Below are positions 7,701-17,522 of a stretch of 64,000 nucleotides of DNA, piece by piece. The notes under the pieces are model-generated. The model did not search any database, was not told where the DNA came from, and was given only the letters and a program-made list of their open reading frames with translations. The DNA is from Pseudomonas panipatensis (GTDB taxonomy: Bacteria; Pseudomonadota; Gammaproteobacteria; Pseudomonadales; Pseudomonadaceae). Position numbers and translations under genes: made by a program. The stretch covers positions 1 to 64,000 of the forward strand of contig NZ_FNDS01000004.1 of NCBI RefSeq assembly GCF_900099785.1, given 5' to 3'. The first letter of the stretch is position 1. Each line of letters begins with the position of its first letter.

Positions 7701-10700
7701 CTACTTCCCTTGAGCACTCAAAAGCTCCCAGAAAGCTCTATCCCTCATTTTCTGAACACGCTTTTCCCCATCAATATAAAGGCTAAAGTGTTTATCCAGC
7801 TTACGTATGCTTTCCATTAGCTGATCTTGTTCTCCCTTATCATCCTTGTTGAAGATAGCCTTAATGTCGGCATTCCGTATCTCGGCGACCCGATGAACTA
7901 TCCATGTCAGAATATAAGATGCATAATTATTTTCACCAGTTTTAAAATGCGTAATTTCCTGTGTGGACAGGATTACCCCTACGCCATACTCGCGTCCTTC
8001 TTTAAGAATTTTGCGCAGACTATCAAAATCCTCTTTCATGAAATTATCCGCCTCGTCAACCAGTATCATTTTCGTCAACTGGCGATAATCCCCTTCTACT
8101 AGAGGCTTTCCCCGCTTCTGCATTTGTGAATAGAAGAGATCAAGAGTTAGCGCCACTATGAGGTTTTGAATCTGTGGCGAGTATCCTGCAAGCTCAATGA
8201 CTGTTACGCCTTGGATCAAATCATAAAGTGAGCTTACTCGTTGTGGATTGGACTCGAAAATTTCGTAGGCTGCCAAGCTATCAAGCGCCGCATAAAGAGA
8301 GTCTTCCTCTACCTTTTCTTGGTCCAAGAAAAGGTCCCAAAGCTGAGCTATTGTGGGAGCTGGCCTGGACCACGTTGTAGCATCAGCTTTATTAATTCCA
8401 GCTAAATCATAGGCATCAAGGATAAGCTTTCGCAGGCGCAGCTGTTGCTTTTGACCAAGGCCAAAAGCTTTAGCCATTGTCTCAGCAAAACTCGTGGCAG
8501 TATGCACTGGCAATAAAGGCATGTCGCCATATAAGCTGAGTGGATTATAAGGCAGCCGATATAGTCTTAGACGATTAGCACTATTAACCCGAATAAAATC
8601 GTTATCTACATAATCAGACTTATAATCAAAAATCAACATACCTATCGCCCCACAATTAACATTGTGAGCTTGATTCTGAATAAGCTGAGTAACCAAAGAC
8701 TTGGTGAACTGGGTTTTACCAGTACCCATAGTACCTATAATACCCGTATTAGTATTCATAAATCGCGCAGTATTTGTTGGTTCCCAGTAAAAGGGAGTCT
8801 GACGAATTGCATCATGACCTATTAATACCTTTAGATTATTCTTGATATCCGAAGGTAAGATATTTTTATTATCTGTTATAGACACCTGATACTCAGAATT
8901 TTTCAAACTAACAGTTTCTATAACTTTAATTACGCCACCTTTCTCTTTATCAAAAGTATCATGCTGAGCCGAGGATGAATTCGGTTTCAGAAAGTACTCA
9001 CTTGGCAGCTTACAAGCATCAACCACCTGCCCCAACGCAACACTTCCTTCCGCACCAATCAGGGTAGGCAGCAGCGCATACGGAAGTTCAATTTGTAATA
9101 TATTATCGTCAGTTGTCTGATAATTCGGCTCGAAAAAAGTATCCCCTTCCACATGAGCCAGAATGATTCCATCTACATATCCTGGAACAGAATCGACCTG
9201 ATAAACCCCTCTCTGCCACCACTCACGATTATTGATCAGGGTTTCCAGCTTGTCATCGGTTAATACGTGATAAAGCCTAAACTTCTCCACCTGTATCAGC
9301 ACCTGACGAATAAATAGGGCGCGATACAAGCGTGCCTCCAGAGTATCAGGACCGAGCACATCATCGTGTAGATAGCGCTTCAACTCCTTAGCCTGCTGCC
9401 CGGCGTATTTAAAGTCTGGGCGCGCACCGGTTTTTACTTCTAATGGAAGCAGATAGAGGGTCTGATCTTTAAATCCCACAAATAGCACATCATCAGAAAT
9501 TGCCCCTTTGCGATAACCATGTAGGTGCCGAGAGAAGTCGCTATCGCTCATTTTTAGGCCCACATTACCAGAGACTCGAATCATCTCCGCAACAGAAAGT
9601 GGAACCCAACAAATATCTGATTGGGCGAGCATCGCACTAACGAATTTATAGGCACCAATAATGCCATGCTTTTCCTTACGATCTTTTGGCGTAGCAGTAA
9701 GCATTTTTAGCAACCACTCACCATTGAAGGAATTAAATTCAGCTAATAAACGATCAGACTTAACATTACTCTCCTTGAGCAATAGTCGTTGAAAAAGATC
9801 TATTTGCTTTGTAACCGTGATTGCATCGTACCCAGCGCTACTTGTGTACTGATCCGAATAGTGGATTAGAACTACATCCTTTTGAGACGTGAAAAAATCT
9901 AAAGTTACTTTTGGATCAATAATCGTTGTCCATAATGCACTATCATACGACTGGGTCAGAAGCCGCTTAAAGTCGGTGCTCACGGCTAGCCCCATACCAT
10001 ACCCCAAATAATGGGAATTATTTAAATGCGCGGGCTGCCATAAGCTCCCTAAAAGCCTGGCCAAGCGTAATGATTGATGGCTTGAGGTCTCTACGTTGCG
10101 CAAACCAAAAGATGTGAAATAAGCTTCCCCTTTAGTTTCGGCAGCTTCCCCTGCGATCAGGCCATCACACAGCACTCCGCTCAATGCTTGGTCGATGTCT
10201 ATTTGATGATATTCGACAGGCGCGTTATTACTGAAAAATGATAGGTGCGCATAGGCTAAAGCTTCATCCGAACTCGGAGAGACGAACTTACTGTACGTTA
10301 GGAAGCTCCGGAGTTGATCGATTAATACATCCGCATCGGCCCGCAATGCACCGCTATTTAATCCTAACCAATCTTTTAATTTCTCATACCCACCCATTTC
10401 AGCAAACTTGTCGAAATCATTCTGCTGCAACTGATCGTCATAGAAATTTACGTGGATGGCTAACGCATTTTCTCTATACAGTTTAAAGTAATCAACTAGT
10501 CCTAAGAAAAGCTCTTCCGCTCGCCCTTGATTGATGGCATTCACTATTAAAGCGCTACTCTCCCCTCTGGGGAAAAGACGTGAATAAGCCTTAGTAAACT
10601 CTATGAGTTTATCCTTGACTAGTCGCCTGACAAAACTATGACTAACCTTACGTTGGGGAATAATCTCCAGCCAGAAGCTATTCTCCTTAACAGGGACTAA

Positions 10701-12794
10701 TTGGGCGAAATCGGAGTCGCGATGATAAACAAACGGCAACAAGCCAGATGCGACAAGGCGATCTAGAGTCACTGTTGGGAGGTCATAGTAGGATACAGAG
10801 CCTTTCTTATGCTCTGATCTTACCTCCGAAACCAAATGTTGATGATATGATAGAACCAATGGGTGAATTGGGCTAACCCATTCACGACCATCATTTTTAT
10901 ACATACCGACTTTCAACAGGTCTTTTTGCTGCCTTGTGAGTACTTGGCTTAATGGGATAGCTTTAAGCTCGTGCTCAAACGCATCTAAAACGGATTGAAC
11001 TAGAGAGCAGTAGTTCTCTCCCCAAGCAGCCAGACTAGGCAATGTCCGATATCTCTCCAAATAGTCAAAGAGATTATAATAAGCTTTATATAACTCTGGA
11101 AAATCCTGAGACATCTGATGGATATAGTAGCTTTCTGAGGAATCATCTACGCAAAGAGCCCTCTGATCCACCATCAGTGCTTCAAACTCCAAGAGTTGTT
11201 GACGCACACCCACAGCGCTGTGCTCAGAGTTATCAACAATAATTTTCCGCTTCGCTCGGTTATACTCGGCGTTGCCTTCATCGCTTAATAGCTTTCCAAC
11301 TCGCTCTAGATCAAATAGAAGGGGTATTATAACTCCTTCTTCGGCCCCAGGCCCCTCCACGTTAATCGGAAGAACTTGAACTCCATTACAGAGCTTAAAT
11401 CTGATCATTTCACTTTGATTTGCGAGCGGCTCAAAGTCAACATAAGCATAAGCTCGGCAGTCAACATCAACCCCATCTTCGTCGAGACGGTAAATCGCAT
11501 CTCCGCTCGCAGAAACTTTAAATTGATTCTCTTCCAGTTGAAGAGTCAGCTGCTCTCTTTGAGGCTCGACTCTGAAGCAAGTCTTTATATCATCGAAATA
11601 AAAAAGATCCTTCTCGATGATTAAGCAGCGAAGTTTATACTCCTCCGCTCTATTATCGCGGCGCAGCTCGACACTAAAGAAGCTCGGGTTATCAGTATAA
11701 GGTACCTTCAATTTAGCGCGGGAGTATTTACCTCCAGCGCGATTCACTGATATCTCGGAGTCTTTAGCTAGTGTTTTGTTATGAAGCAACTTCAGCTGAG
11801 ACTGCTCAAGGTCATTCCCAAGAAAAACTAGTTCAATCTCAACCGAAGCAGTACCAGCTGCAACTTGTATCGCCAAGCTTATCTCTTTCTGCCCTGCTTT
11901 AGTGTTACTTTTGGTGCGCTGATGCCAATCTGCCCCTATAATATTTATGCTCTCAAGTATTAGCTTTTGCGATTTATTGGCTTTAATTTCATCAAGAAAA
12001 ACCTCTAAATCAAGATTCTGCCAGTCTTTTTTGTCTTCAAAATGCTCACGGATGAATTTCTGACTGAATTTCGTCAAAACACTATCAAGCTGATCACTAT
12101 AATGCTCTACGCTAAATTCCATCTCTCGGCGTAAGGCGCGATTTTCATCTAGTCGGTGTCTAATCTGGGAGGACTGCCCCTTCATATTTAATATTAAGGG
12201 GTCATTAAAAAGCCCTAGCTCTGGAAAGTCGAGTACACCGTCCGCGAGAGCGTAAAATAGTGGACCAAAACCAAAAACGGTCGCACCCTCCTCTGTTATT
12301 ATTGCCAACTGATCCTGTAGCAAAGAGCGAGAAACCTCCTCGTTGTCGCTACCAGTACATATCAACTCGCTTAGTTTCCTCTCAATACTCGATGGGTGCC
12401 AAGCTCCACCCGGAGCAGCGACGTCCATTGCACTATTTATCAAAGTGTCAAGCATACTGTTATGTATGAACAGCATTGCGCTTCGTGAGAACTCAGCGCT
12501 ACGACTAGCAACCTTATCGCGCAAGTGAGAAATATAGTTTTCGGAATATGCAACCTCTTCCGTACCATGGAGGACTGGAATTAACTGAACACCCCCACAG
12601 TCAATGCACGGTAGTTGGTGACCACTAAAACTAATTTGATCTCCACCAATGCGCGCCAAAAATGCCCGGTATAGTTTCAACGCATTTTGGGAGTCCGGCG
12701 ACTTAAAGTGATAGCGAAACCCTGGTTGAATTTCTTGCTCCACCCAGTCAATGAAGCATTGAACCAAGTAATCTTCATACTGTTTTGCGGACAT
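7701..12794 (-). CDS. dptH: DptH, large HerA/FtsK-like ATPase of the phosphorothioate-dependent restriction complex
   Basis: This ~1697-residue protein is the largest gene of the window. The C-terminal third holds a HerA/FtsK-type ATPase: Walker A GTMGTGKTQ near residue 1350, LIFDYKSDY shortly after, and Walker B LVDEADNF near 1575 followed by GVGVILSTQE. The long N-terminal part has no motif I recognise. DptF, DptG and DptH (also called DndFGH) damage DNA lacking phosphorothioate, so they restrict foreign DNA while DndBCDE protects the host. I chose the ATG at 12,794, which has GGAG nine bases upstream; a GTG at 12,809 is the alternative. It overlaps dptG by 20 bases. Confidence 0.92.
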   Translation of the reverse strand: MSAKQYEDYLVQCFIDWVEQEIQPGFRYHFKSPDSQNALKLYRAFLARIGGDQISFSGHQLPCIDCGGVQLIPVLHGTEEVAYSENYISHLRDKVASRSAEFSRSAMLFIHNSMLDTLINSAMDVAAPGGAWHPSSIERKLSELICTGSDNEEVSRSLLQDQLAIITEEGATVFGFGPLFYALADGVLDFPELGLFNDPLILNMKGQSSQIRHRLDENRALRREMEFSVEHYSDQLDSVLTKFSQKFIREHFEDKKDWQNLDLEVFLDEIKANKSQKLILESINIIGADWHQRTKSNTKAGQKEISLAIQVAAGTASVEIELVFLGNDLEQSQLKLLHNKTLAKDSEISVNRAGGKYSRAKLKVPYTDNPSFFSVELRRDNRAEEYKLRCLIIEKDLFYFDDIKTCFRVEPQREQLTLQLEENQFKVSASGDAIYRLDEDGVDVDCRAYAYVDFEPLANQSEMIRFKLCNGVQVLPINVEGPGAEEGVIIPLLFDLERVGKLLSDEGNAEYNRAKRKIIVDNSEHSAVGVRQQLLEFEALMVDQRALCVDDSSESYYIHQMSQDFPELYKAYYNLFDYLERYRTLPSLAAWGENYCSLVQSVLDAFEHELKAIPLSQVLTRQQKDLLKVGMYKNDGREWVSPIHPLVLSYHQHLVSEVRSEHKKGSVSYYDLPTVTLDRLVASGLLPFVYHRDSDFAQLVPVKENSFWLEIIPQRKVSHSFVRRLVKDKLIEFTKAYSRLFPRGESSALIVNAINQGRAEELFLGLVDYFKLYRENALAIHVNFYDDQLQQNDFDKFAEMGGYEKLKDWLGLNSGALRADADVLIDQLRSFLTYSKFVSPSSDEALAYAHLSFFSNNAPVEYHQIDIDQALSGVLCDGLIAGEAAETKGEAYFTSFGLRNVETSSHQSLRLARLLGSLWQPAHLNNSHYLGYGMGLAVSTDFKRLLTQSYDSALWTTIIDPKVTLDFFTSQKDVVLIHYSDQYTSSAGYDAITVTKQIDLFQRLLLKESNVKSDRLLAEFNSFNGEWLLKMLTATPKDRKEKHGIIGAYKFVSAMLAQSDICWVPLSVAEMIRVSGNVGLKMSDSDFSRHLHGYRKGAISDDVLFVGFKDQTLYLLPLEVKTGARPDFKYAGQQAKELKRYLHDDVLGPDTLEARLYRALFIRQVLIQVEKFRLYHVLTDDKLETLINNREWWQRGVYQVDSVPGYVDGIILAHVEGDTFFEPNYQTTDDNILQIELPYALLPTLIGAEGSVALGQVVDACKLPSEYFLKPNSSSAQHDTFDKEKGGVIKVIETVSLKNSEYQVSITDNKNILPSDIKNNLKVLIGHDAIRQTPFYWEPTNTARFMNTNTGIIGTMGTGKTQFTKSLVTQLIQNQAHNVNCGAIGMLIFDYKSDYVDNDFIRVNSANRLRLYRLPYNPLSLYGDMPLLPVHTATSFAETMAKAFGLGQKQQLRLRKLILDAYDLAGINKADATTWSRPAPTIAQLWDLFLDQEKVEEDSLYAALDSLAAYEIFESNPQRVSSLYDLIQGVTVIELAGYSPQIQNLIVALTLDLFYSQMQKRGKPLVEGDYRQLTKMILVDEADNFMKEDFDSLRKILKEGREYGVGVILSTQEITHFKTGENNYASYILTWIVHRVAEIRNADIKAIFNKDDKGEQDQLMESIRKLDKHFSLYIDGEKRVQKMRDRAFWELLSAQGK

Positions 12795-14091
12795 AAACGG
12801 CGTCTCCACTATCGCTCATTCGATCAACATTTCCCATACGCTCATAGAAAGCCACAAGAACCTGCTGAGATTGGCTATCCAGATAGAAGCCTCGCTGTTC
12901 AAATTCTCGCATTAACTCATGAAGCCTCAGCTTTTCATTTTTTCCTATCGCCAGATTTGTCAGCAGCAAAAGTTGGTCCTGTGTAATAACCAGCACTCGC
13001 CCCGCGCGCCCTCTAGATTGAATGAACTCGCTACATATCTGACTTTCAAGTGCAGCCATATATTTTTTGTTGACCATAAATCGGTCGGTTTTCTCATCTC
13101 GAAACTGTTCAATCGCAACATCTTGTAGCTGCACAAAAGCCGCCTCTAGGTTTTCGGCAGCGGACCGCTCAGGTAATTTACGCCTTTCTATAAACGCCTG
13201 TATATAACTGTTCAGCTCTCTCAACAAATCCACATGGTCCGGATATAATTGGGCTTCGGCGTAAACCTGCCAAAGCGGGCGCTTTTCCTCTCCCTGCTGA
13301 AGAGCTTCCAACGATGAAAGAATTGGGAAAAGCCATTCGCAAGACTTTGCGAACATCTTATATCCATGATGCTGAACCATCGCGCGCTCAGAGCTAGCCT
13401 TTTCAGTATCAAGAATAAAGAAAAGCGCCCTACTTTTTGGCTCTCCGTCCCTCCAATTTCGAACATTCAAAGCGAGCTGAGCACAATAGGTAAACGCATA
13501 AAGCTTTAGCATATTCCCTAGCTCTTGAAGCAAGTACTGGGGATGCATGGTTAAAAATGAAATATCTTTTTTAAAAGCCTGAGAAATATAAGGCAGGTAA
13601 GGCTGCTCTCGATTAAAGGCATTCTGCTCTGACGGCAGCAGTTTACTCTCCAGAACTGCCAAAAACTCTCTTTCAATAAAGTTCAGGCTCTCCTGAATTT
13701 CACCTGAAAATCGGTAATCGCCCAACAAACTTGAAAATAATGTCCCCATGCGCCAATTTGCCGGCCCCAACTCACTTCTGCCGCTGCCATCAAACTGAGC
13801 TTTAAACAATAAAAAAAGTGGCGAGACCTTAAATACGTCTTGATTTGCAAAGTACATTTTATCAAGAACGTTCCAAAATTCTGGCTCATCAATACGAGAC
13901 ATGAGCCGGGACCTGCAAGACTGTCGAAATTCGTCAAACTCGTATTTTTTTATTTTCTTTTTCAATGCATGACTCAGCACCAACCCGGTAATAATCCCCC
14001 AATCGAAATCATTACCTTTGTTTCTCAGGGGAAGGTAGCTATCTAATTTATTTACATCTGACGGGTTTAATCCCTTAGGAATCGGATACAT
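12775..14091 (-). CDS. dptG: DptG, subunit of the phosphorothioate-dependent restriction complex
   Basis: The 438-residue protein sits between dptF and dptH, as expected for DptG (DndG), and has the expected size. It opens with MYPIPKGLNPSDVNKLDSYLP and LRNKGNDFDWG, a pattern I associate with DptG. There is no nucleotide-binding motif and no membrane segment. Its role is structural or regulatory within the DptFGH complex; its biochemistry is poorly defined. The ATG directly follows the TGA of dptF, and its end overlaps dptH, so the three genes are translated from one message. Confidence 0.88.
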   Translation of the reverse strand: MYPIPKGLNPSDVNKLDSYLPLRNKGNDFDWGIITGLVLSHALKKKIKKYEFDEFRQSCRSRLMSRIDEPEFWNVLDKMYFANQDVFKVSPLFLLFKAQFDGSGRSELGPANWRMGTLFSSLLGDYRFSGEIQESLNFIEREFLAVLESKLLPSEQNAFNREQPYLPYISQAFKKDISFLTMHPQYLLQELGNMLKLYAFTYCAQLALNVRNWRDGEPKSRALFFILDTEKASSERAMVQHHGYKMFAKSCEWLFPILSSLEALQQGEEKRPLWQVYAEAQLYPDHVDLLRELNSYIQAFIERRKLPERSAAENLEAAFVQLQDVAIEQFRDEKTDRFMVNKKYMAALESQICSEFIQSRGRAGRVLVITQDQLLLLTNLAIGKNEKLRLHELMREFEQRGFYLDSQSQQVLVAFYERMGNVDRMSDSGDAVYVRKTV

Positions 14092-15717
14092 TCAAGCCAC
14101 CCCACTGACCGTGATCATATCGTCATCCAGCTTAGCAACATAAGCATGGTTATCGTCATAAAACTTAAGCGACGACTGGAGCTTTACTACCCCCTTGATC
14201 TGATCAACAACTTCATCAAGTAGAACTATTGAGTTTTTATCATATTTATTTGGGCGATACCCTCGATTTAGCTTATAAATAAGCTCATATAAATTGAAGG
14301 ACATCGAGATAGCTCCTATCTCTTTTTCAAACACCTTGACATGAGCTAGGAATTGCGAACTTTTAACGCAGGGAGACTCTTTAATAGCTTCATAGTCACA
14401 CTTCAGATCTACCGGAGCAGTTAGCCTGACAGCACCAAACTCACCCAAGAAAATCTCATCTTTGACCAATATAAGCTCGGGAGCATTGCGATTAGCGTAA
14501 CGCAGTATCGCTGCTATTAGCTCGCCAGTGTAGAATCGCCTCAGTTCCATTTTCATCTCGGTGCTTCCATCGTATTCTTTATGTAAAGCCCATATACGGG
14601 AATAGCTCAGAAGTAGCTCTTCATCAAACTCATGCCGATATCGCTGATGGTAGTTGTTACCCATCGGCTCATCACGAATTAAGCTAAAGAGACGCACTAA
14701 TGACGCCGCAGTGCTTCTGTGAACGTTTTGTCGATCAAGAAATACATAATTCGCTGCGAGCGAGCTGATAAATATATCGAGATCTGGATCAGGAAGTGAT
14801 AATTCGGCGCGCAACACAAATTGATCTAATCCTCTAGTATGCTTCCGGGCCGGATCAAAATCGGACAGGCGTTGCACCAGTTCATTTCCGTCACCGACAT
14901 ACAGATTATCAAAAATATATCCTGGCCCAAGAAGAATATGATGGAGTAGATCCAGTAGTGCACGAGTAGTTATAAATTGATCTTTAATTAGCCTAGCTTT
15001 CAGCAGCTGAGTGACGATGACATCCTGCACGCTATTAAGACTAAGCAATTTGAAGTTTGCAACAAGCTGCAAGTCCTCACCAGCTGATTCAGCTTTGCAG
15101 GCATATTGATAGAATAAATTATCAGAATCTTGTCGCGTCAAATTATGCATCAGCTTCTTTGCAAACTCTGACTGCCCCTGACCATCCTTGGAAAGCTGAA
15201 ACTTAGGATATCCCTCAAAGTCTATAAAATGAACATTACCTTTTGAGCAATTCCCCTGCGTCAAAAAGCTATCTATTTTTTCGATAATTTTATTGTGACG
15301 AACAGAACCTTCTTTAGAAAAATTCGCCAACATCCCCACATTTATGCCAATGACCAGAGGCTTATCGTCTATCTGACGTCCATCAAAAAGCTCGTCTAGC
15401 GCTTCTATCGCAGACTGATGCGGCGCAAAACTGTGTGTAGCGTCCAAATGAAATTTATATTTATCTTTATATTTATCATAGCTGCGCGCCAGAATTTCAG
15501 ATTTTCCGTCGCCACTGCTACCGCAGAGAAATACGATTTCTCCACTCTGGAGAGACTCAAGTATCTTAGAGAAGTCGTGTTCGATTTCTTGCGCTACGTA
15601 TAGCTGATCTTTCAGCTCATCAAACTCATCTATTTCTCTACGGCTGACAGTTTTCACCGAGAATGGTGATGACTTTGCTAGCACACTGAGAGCCGTTCTA
15701 AGAGTCATTGTCGTCAT
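14092..15717 (-). CDS. dptF: DptF, P-loop ATPase of the phosphorothioate-dependent restriction complex
   Basis: The 541-residue protein has a Walker A motif CGSSGDGKSE near residues 61-70, directly after a beta strand (GEIVFL), as in DptF/DndF ATPases. A hydrophobic strand followed by ID (PLVIGINVG) lies near residue 120. It is the first gene of dptFGH. The ATG at 15,717 is preceded by AAGGGA. Loss of the Dnd genes while DptFGH remains active is known to trigger DNA damage and SOS, so the two operons must stay balanced. dptF is transcribed away from the relic region on its right. Confidence 0.92.
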   Translation of the reverse strand: MTTMTLRTALSVLAKSSPFSVKTVSRREIDEFDELKDQLYVAQEIEHDFSKILESLQSGEIVFLCGSSGDGKSEILARSYDKYKDKYKFHLDATHSFAPHQSAIEALDELFDGRQIDDKPLVIGINVGMLANFSKEGSVRHNKIIEKIDSFLTQGNCSKGNVHFIDFEGYPKFQLSKDGQGQSEFAKKLMHNLTRQDSDNLFYQYACKAESAGEDLQLVANFKLLSLNSVQDVIVTQLLKARLIKDQFITTRALLDLLHHILLGPGYIFDNLYVGDGNELVQRLSDFDPARKHTRGLDQFVLRAELSLPDPDLDIFISSLAANYVFLDRQNVHRSTAASLVRLFSLIRDEPMGNNYHQRYRHEFDEELLLSYSRIWALHKEYDGSTEMKMELRRFYTGELIAAILRYANRNAPELILVKDEIFLGEFGAVRLTAPVDLKCDYEAIKESPCVKSSQFLAHVKVFEKEIGAISMSFNLYELIYKLNRGYRPNKYDKNSIVLLDEVVDQIKGVVKLQSSLKFYDDNHAYVAKLDDDMITVSGVA

Positions 15718-15808
15718 TTACGAAATCCCTTCACTAATATTTTTTGACGCTTAATTTCTTTTACTTTAGAAAATTGCACTCAAAGCAGTTTAGGCTATAG
15801 CTCCGGTG

Positions 15809-15827
15809 TACGTGCTATACCTGTACG
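15809..15827. promoter_or_regulatory. TACG direct repeats upstream of dptF
   Basis: Two TACG words lie at 15,809-15,812 and 15,824-15,827, 11 bases apart. On the minus strand this reads CGTAC-N10-CGTAC. They lie about 95 bases upstream of the dptF start. The same word forms the palindromic operator before dndB. Shared control of both operons is a possibility only, because four-base words recur by chance. Confidence 0.25.
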
Positions 15828-16053
15828 ATGATTTGGAGGGAAAGAGAAAGTGAGAACACTTGAATTTTCTAGTAGCGTGAGAATTTTCATCCCGAGCCCA
15901 TATCCTTTTGTTGGCTTCATGACATTATCCACTCAGAGGAATAGGGGTAAAGGCAAAGTGCCTTCATGCAGCCATATTTTCTGTAATTTTTCGATTTATG
16001 ACCAGCGCCCCTCTCCGACAAGAGCCTCTCGAGACGACTGATCAACTCAGCCC

Positions 16054-16451
16054 TTGGAACACAGCAAGCCGCCTCGTACCATAAGGGATAGACAGCAGCC
16101 TTGTTTGGAGTACCAACACACGAGAATCTTTGCCTGGAGCGTCGAGGAGAAGCGCGCCATCGTGCGCAGGATCCAAGATCCAGAGCGTAGCGTCTCGGTT
16201 GTAGCCCGGTGCAACAACCTCAATCCCAACCACCTGCTCCATAGGCGCAAGCTCTGCAAGGACGACAGAGTCTCGGCGGTCAGTGCTAGTGAAGCGGTGG
16301 TTCCTGCTTCCGAGTTGGCCGATTCCCTCAACCAGTTCTGCGCACTACAACGGATGCTGGACAAGAAGGCCATGGAGGCAGCGGCCCTAAAGTAAGAGGT
16401 GTAGATCGCCCGATTGCGCACTCGCCCTTGTTACCTGGGGACGACCAGTGA
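16054..16451 (+). pseudogene. IS3-family transposase OrfA, decayed
   Basis: The frame from ATG 16,054 reads FAWSVEEKRAIV, then SVSVVARCNNLNPN, then VVPASELADSLNQ and LQRMLDKKAMEA, the pattern of an IS3-family OrfA (helix-turn-helix plus leucine zipper). It stops at 16,395. The usual family C terminus, AHSPLLPGDDQ, is found in another frame at 16,416-16,448 followed by TGA, so the gene carries an internal deletion or frameshift. No OrfB follows and no terminal inverted repeats were found. It is a dead fragment of an insertion sequence. Confidence 0.8.
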
Positions 16452-16494
16452 GCACTATGTAGTAGTTCTCACGACTGCTGACTCTGAAAATGAA

Positions 16495-16516
16495 AAGCCC
16501 CGCTTCGGCGAGGCTT
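16495..16516 (-). terminator. Terminator for the small minus-strand gene
   Basis: AAGCCCCGC and GCGAGGCTT form a stem around a TTCG tetraloop with one C/A mismatch. On the minus strand it is followed by TTTTCATTTTC, so it ends transcription arriving from the 16,593-16,913 gene. Confidence 0.7.
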
Positions 16517-16592
16517 CATCGTTTCTGGGTACCCTATATCTTGCTGGAGGTTTCGGACCTGCTGTAGCGATCAGGGTAATCAGGCTCAAGTC

Positions 16593-16913
16593 TTAGCTGA
16601 CTTTATCCTCTTCGTCAGCGGGTTCTCTCTTCGCGGGGCTCTGCAAGCGAGCCAGCATTTCCTGAGTGGCCTTCTCCGCTTTCACGCCGCCTTCGCTCAC
16701 GGTGGCCTGGAGATCGACATCCCCAGTTCTTAGCACCTGAACGACCTTACTGAATCCTTTGACATCTCTGGGGGTAATTTCCGCGTCCGGTCTTGCCTTA
16801 CGGATGGCCACTGCCATCAAACCATCCGCGGCATCTGGGCCATATTCGCCTACAAGCCCTTCATAGAACCGGGTTGCATGGAGTACTGCTGCTGTGCCTC
16901 TGGTCTTGTCCAT
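16593..16913 (-). CDS. Small hypothetical protein
   Basis: I do not recognise this ~106-residue protein. It is soluble and charged, with MDKTRGTAAVLHATRFYEGL at the N terminus, a central DGLMAVAIRKARPDAE and an acidic tail (ADEEDKVS). The ATG at 16,913 has AGAGGA eight bases upstream, which favours it over the longer frame beginning at 16,937. A terminator lies 77 bases past the stop. GC content is higher than in the dnd genes, so it may come from a different mobile element than the dnd block. Confidence 0.55.
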   Translation of the reverse strand: MDKTRGTAAVLHATRFYEGLVGEYGPDAADGLMAVAIRKARPDAEITPRDVKGFSKVVQVLRTGDVDLQATVSEGGVKAEKATQEMLARLQSPAKREPADEEDKVS

Positions 16914-17118
16914 TCTGGACGTCCTCTCACATTTCAATGATGAGTGTGGGGGCTCCAGCAGGTCCGACTCCCAAAGCTACAAAATTTCCCGCACCAAATG
17001 CACGAGAAAACTCGTCAAGAATTGTGGCACGCAATGTCGAGACTAGGCGCGTCCGGCAGAAGCCAAAGGACCGGCTCCTGGCTCTGTCAAAGCTGTTTAT
17101 AAATGTCTTCTTTGGCGA

Positions 17119-17322
17119 TTGCTGCCCCTGGTGAGGGGCAGCTACCTGGCCAGTGTGGTCGGTTGTATCTCGATGACACCTGAGCAGCAGGGAACGGTAG
17201 GCGGTGCGGCCATTGGTCCCAGCATTGCCGCAATCGCTGGCGGCAGTGGATGGATTGGCGCAGCGGTTGGCGCCGTCGCTGACGAAGTTGTCGGCAATAT
17301 CAGAGGCAAACAGCAGAAGTAG
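17119..17322 (+). CDS. Glycine-zipper protein fragment
   Basis: From about residue 19 the frame reads MTPEQQGTVGGAAIG, then AIAGGSGWIGAAVGAVADEVVGNIRG. This glycine-zipper pattern is seen in small lipoproteins and membrane proteins of the YMGG/Gly-zipper type. Such proteins normally have a signal peptide and lipobox before TPEQQG. Here only LASVVGC precedes it, after a TTG start without a clear ribosome-binding site, so the N terminus looks damaged. Possibly a pseudogene. Confidence 0.4.
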   Translation: MLPLVRGSYLASVVGCISMTPEQQGTVGGAAIGPSIAAIAGGSGWIGAAVGAVADEVVGNIRGKQQK

Positions 17323-17522
17323 GCGATAGCAGGTAGCCAGGGGGCCGCTGGCACAGCGACTCCTGGCCGTTCCCTTCGGCTCATAGTGCTGTGGCGGTTG
17401 ATGAGTCGTGCAGTATCGGGATGGCTCACCACTGTTGGATGAGATTTTGTGGAAGGGGGGCGTCAGCGTATTCACTGGCCGCTATTGGCCATTCTCTACC
17501 CATCATGTTTGTAAAGCGAGCT

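Noticed and set aside
15850..16041. GTG-started frame of 63 codons with GGAGG upstream
   Set aside because: The ribosome-binding site is good, but the product has no recognisable pattern and runs into the IS3 relic; it may be chance. Not listed as a gene.
16927..17475. 182-codon minus-strand frame near the island end
   Set aside because: It overlaps the glycine-zipper frame and the region of the small gene, lacks a start signal and has no domain.
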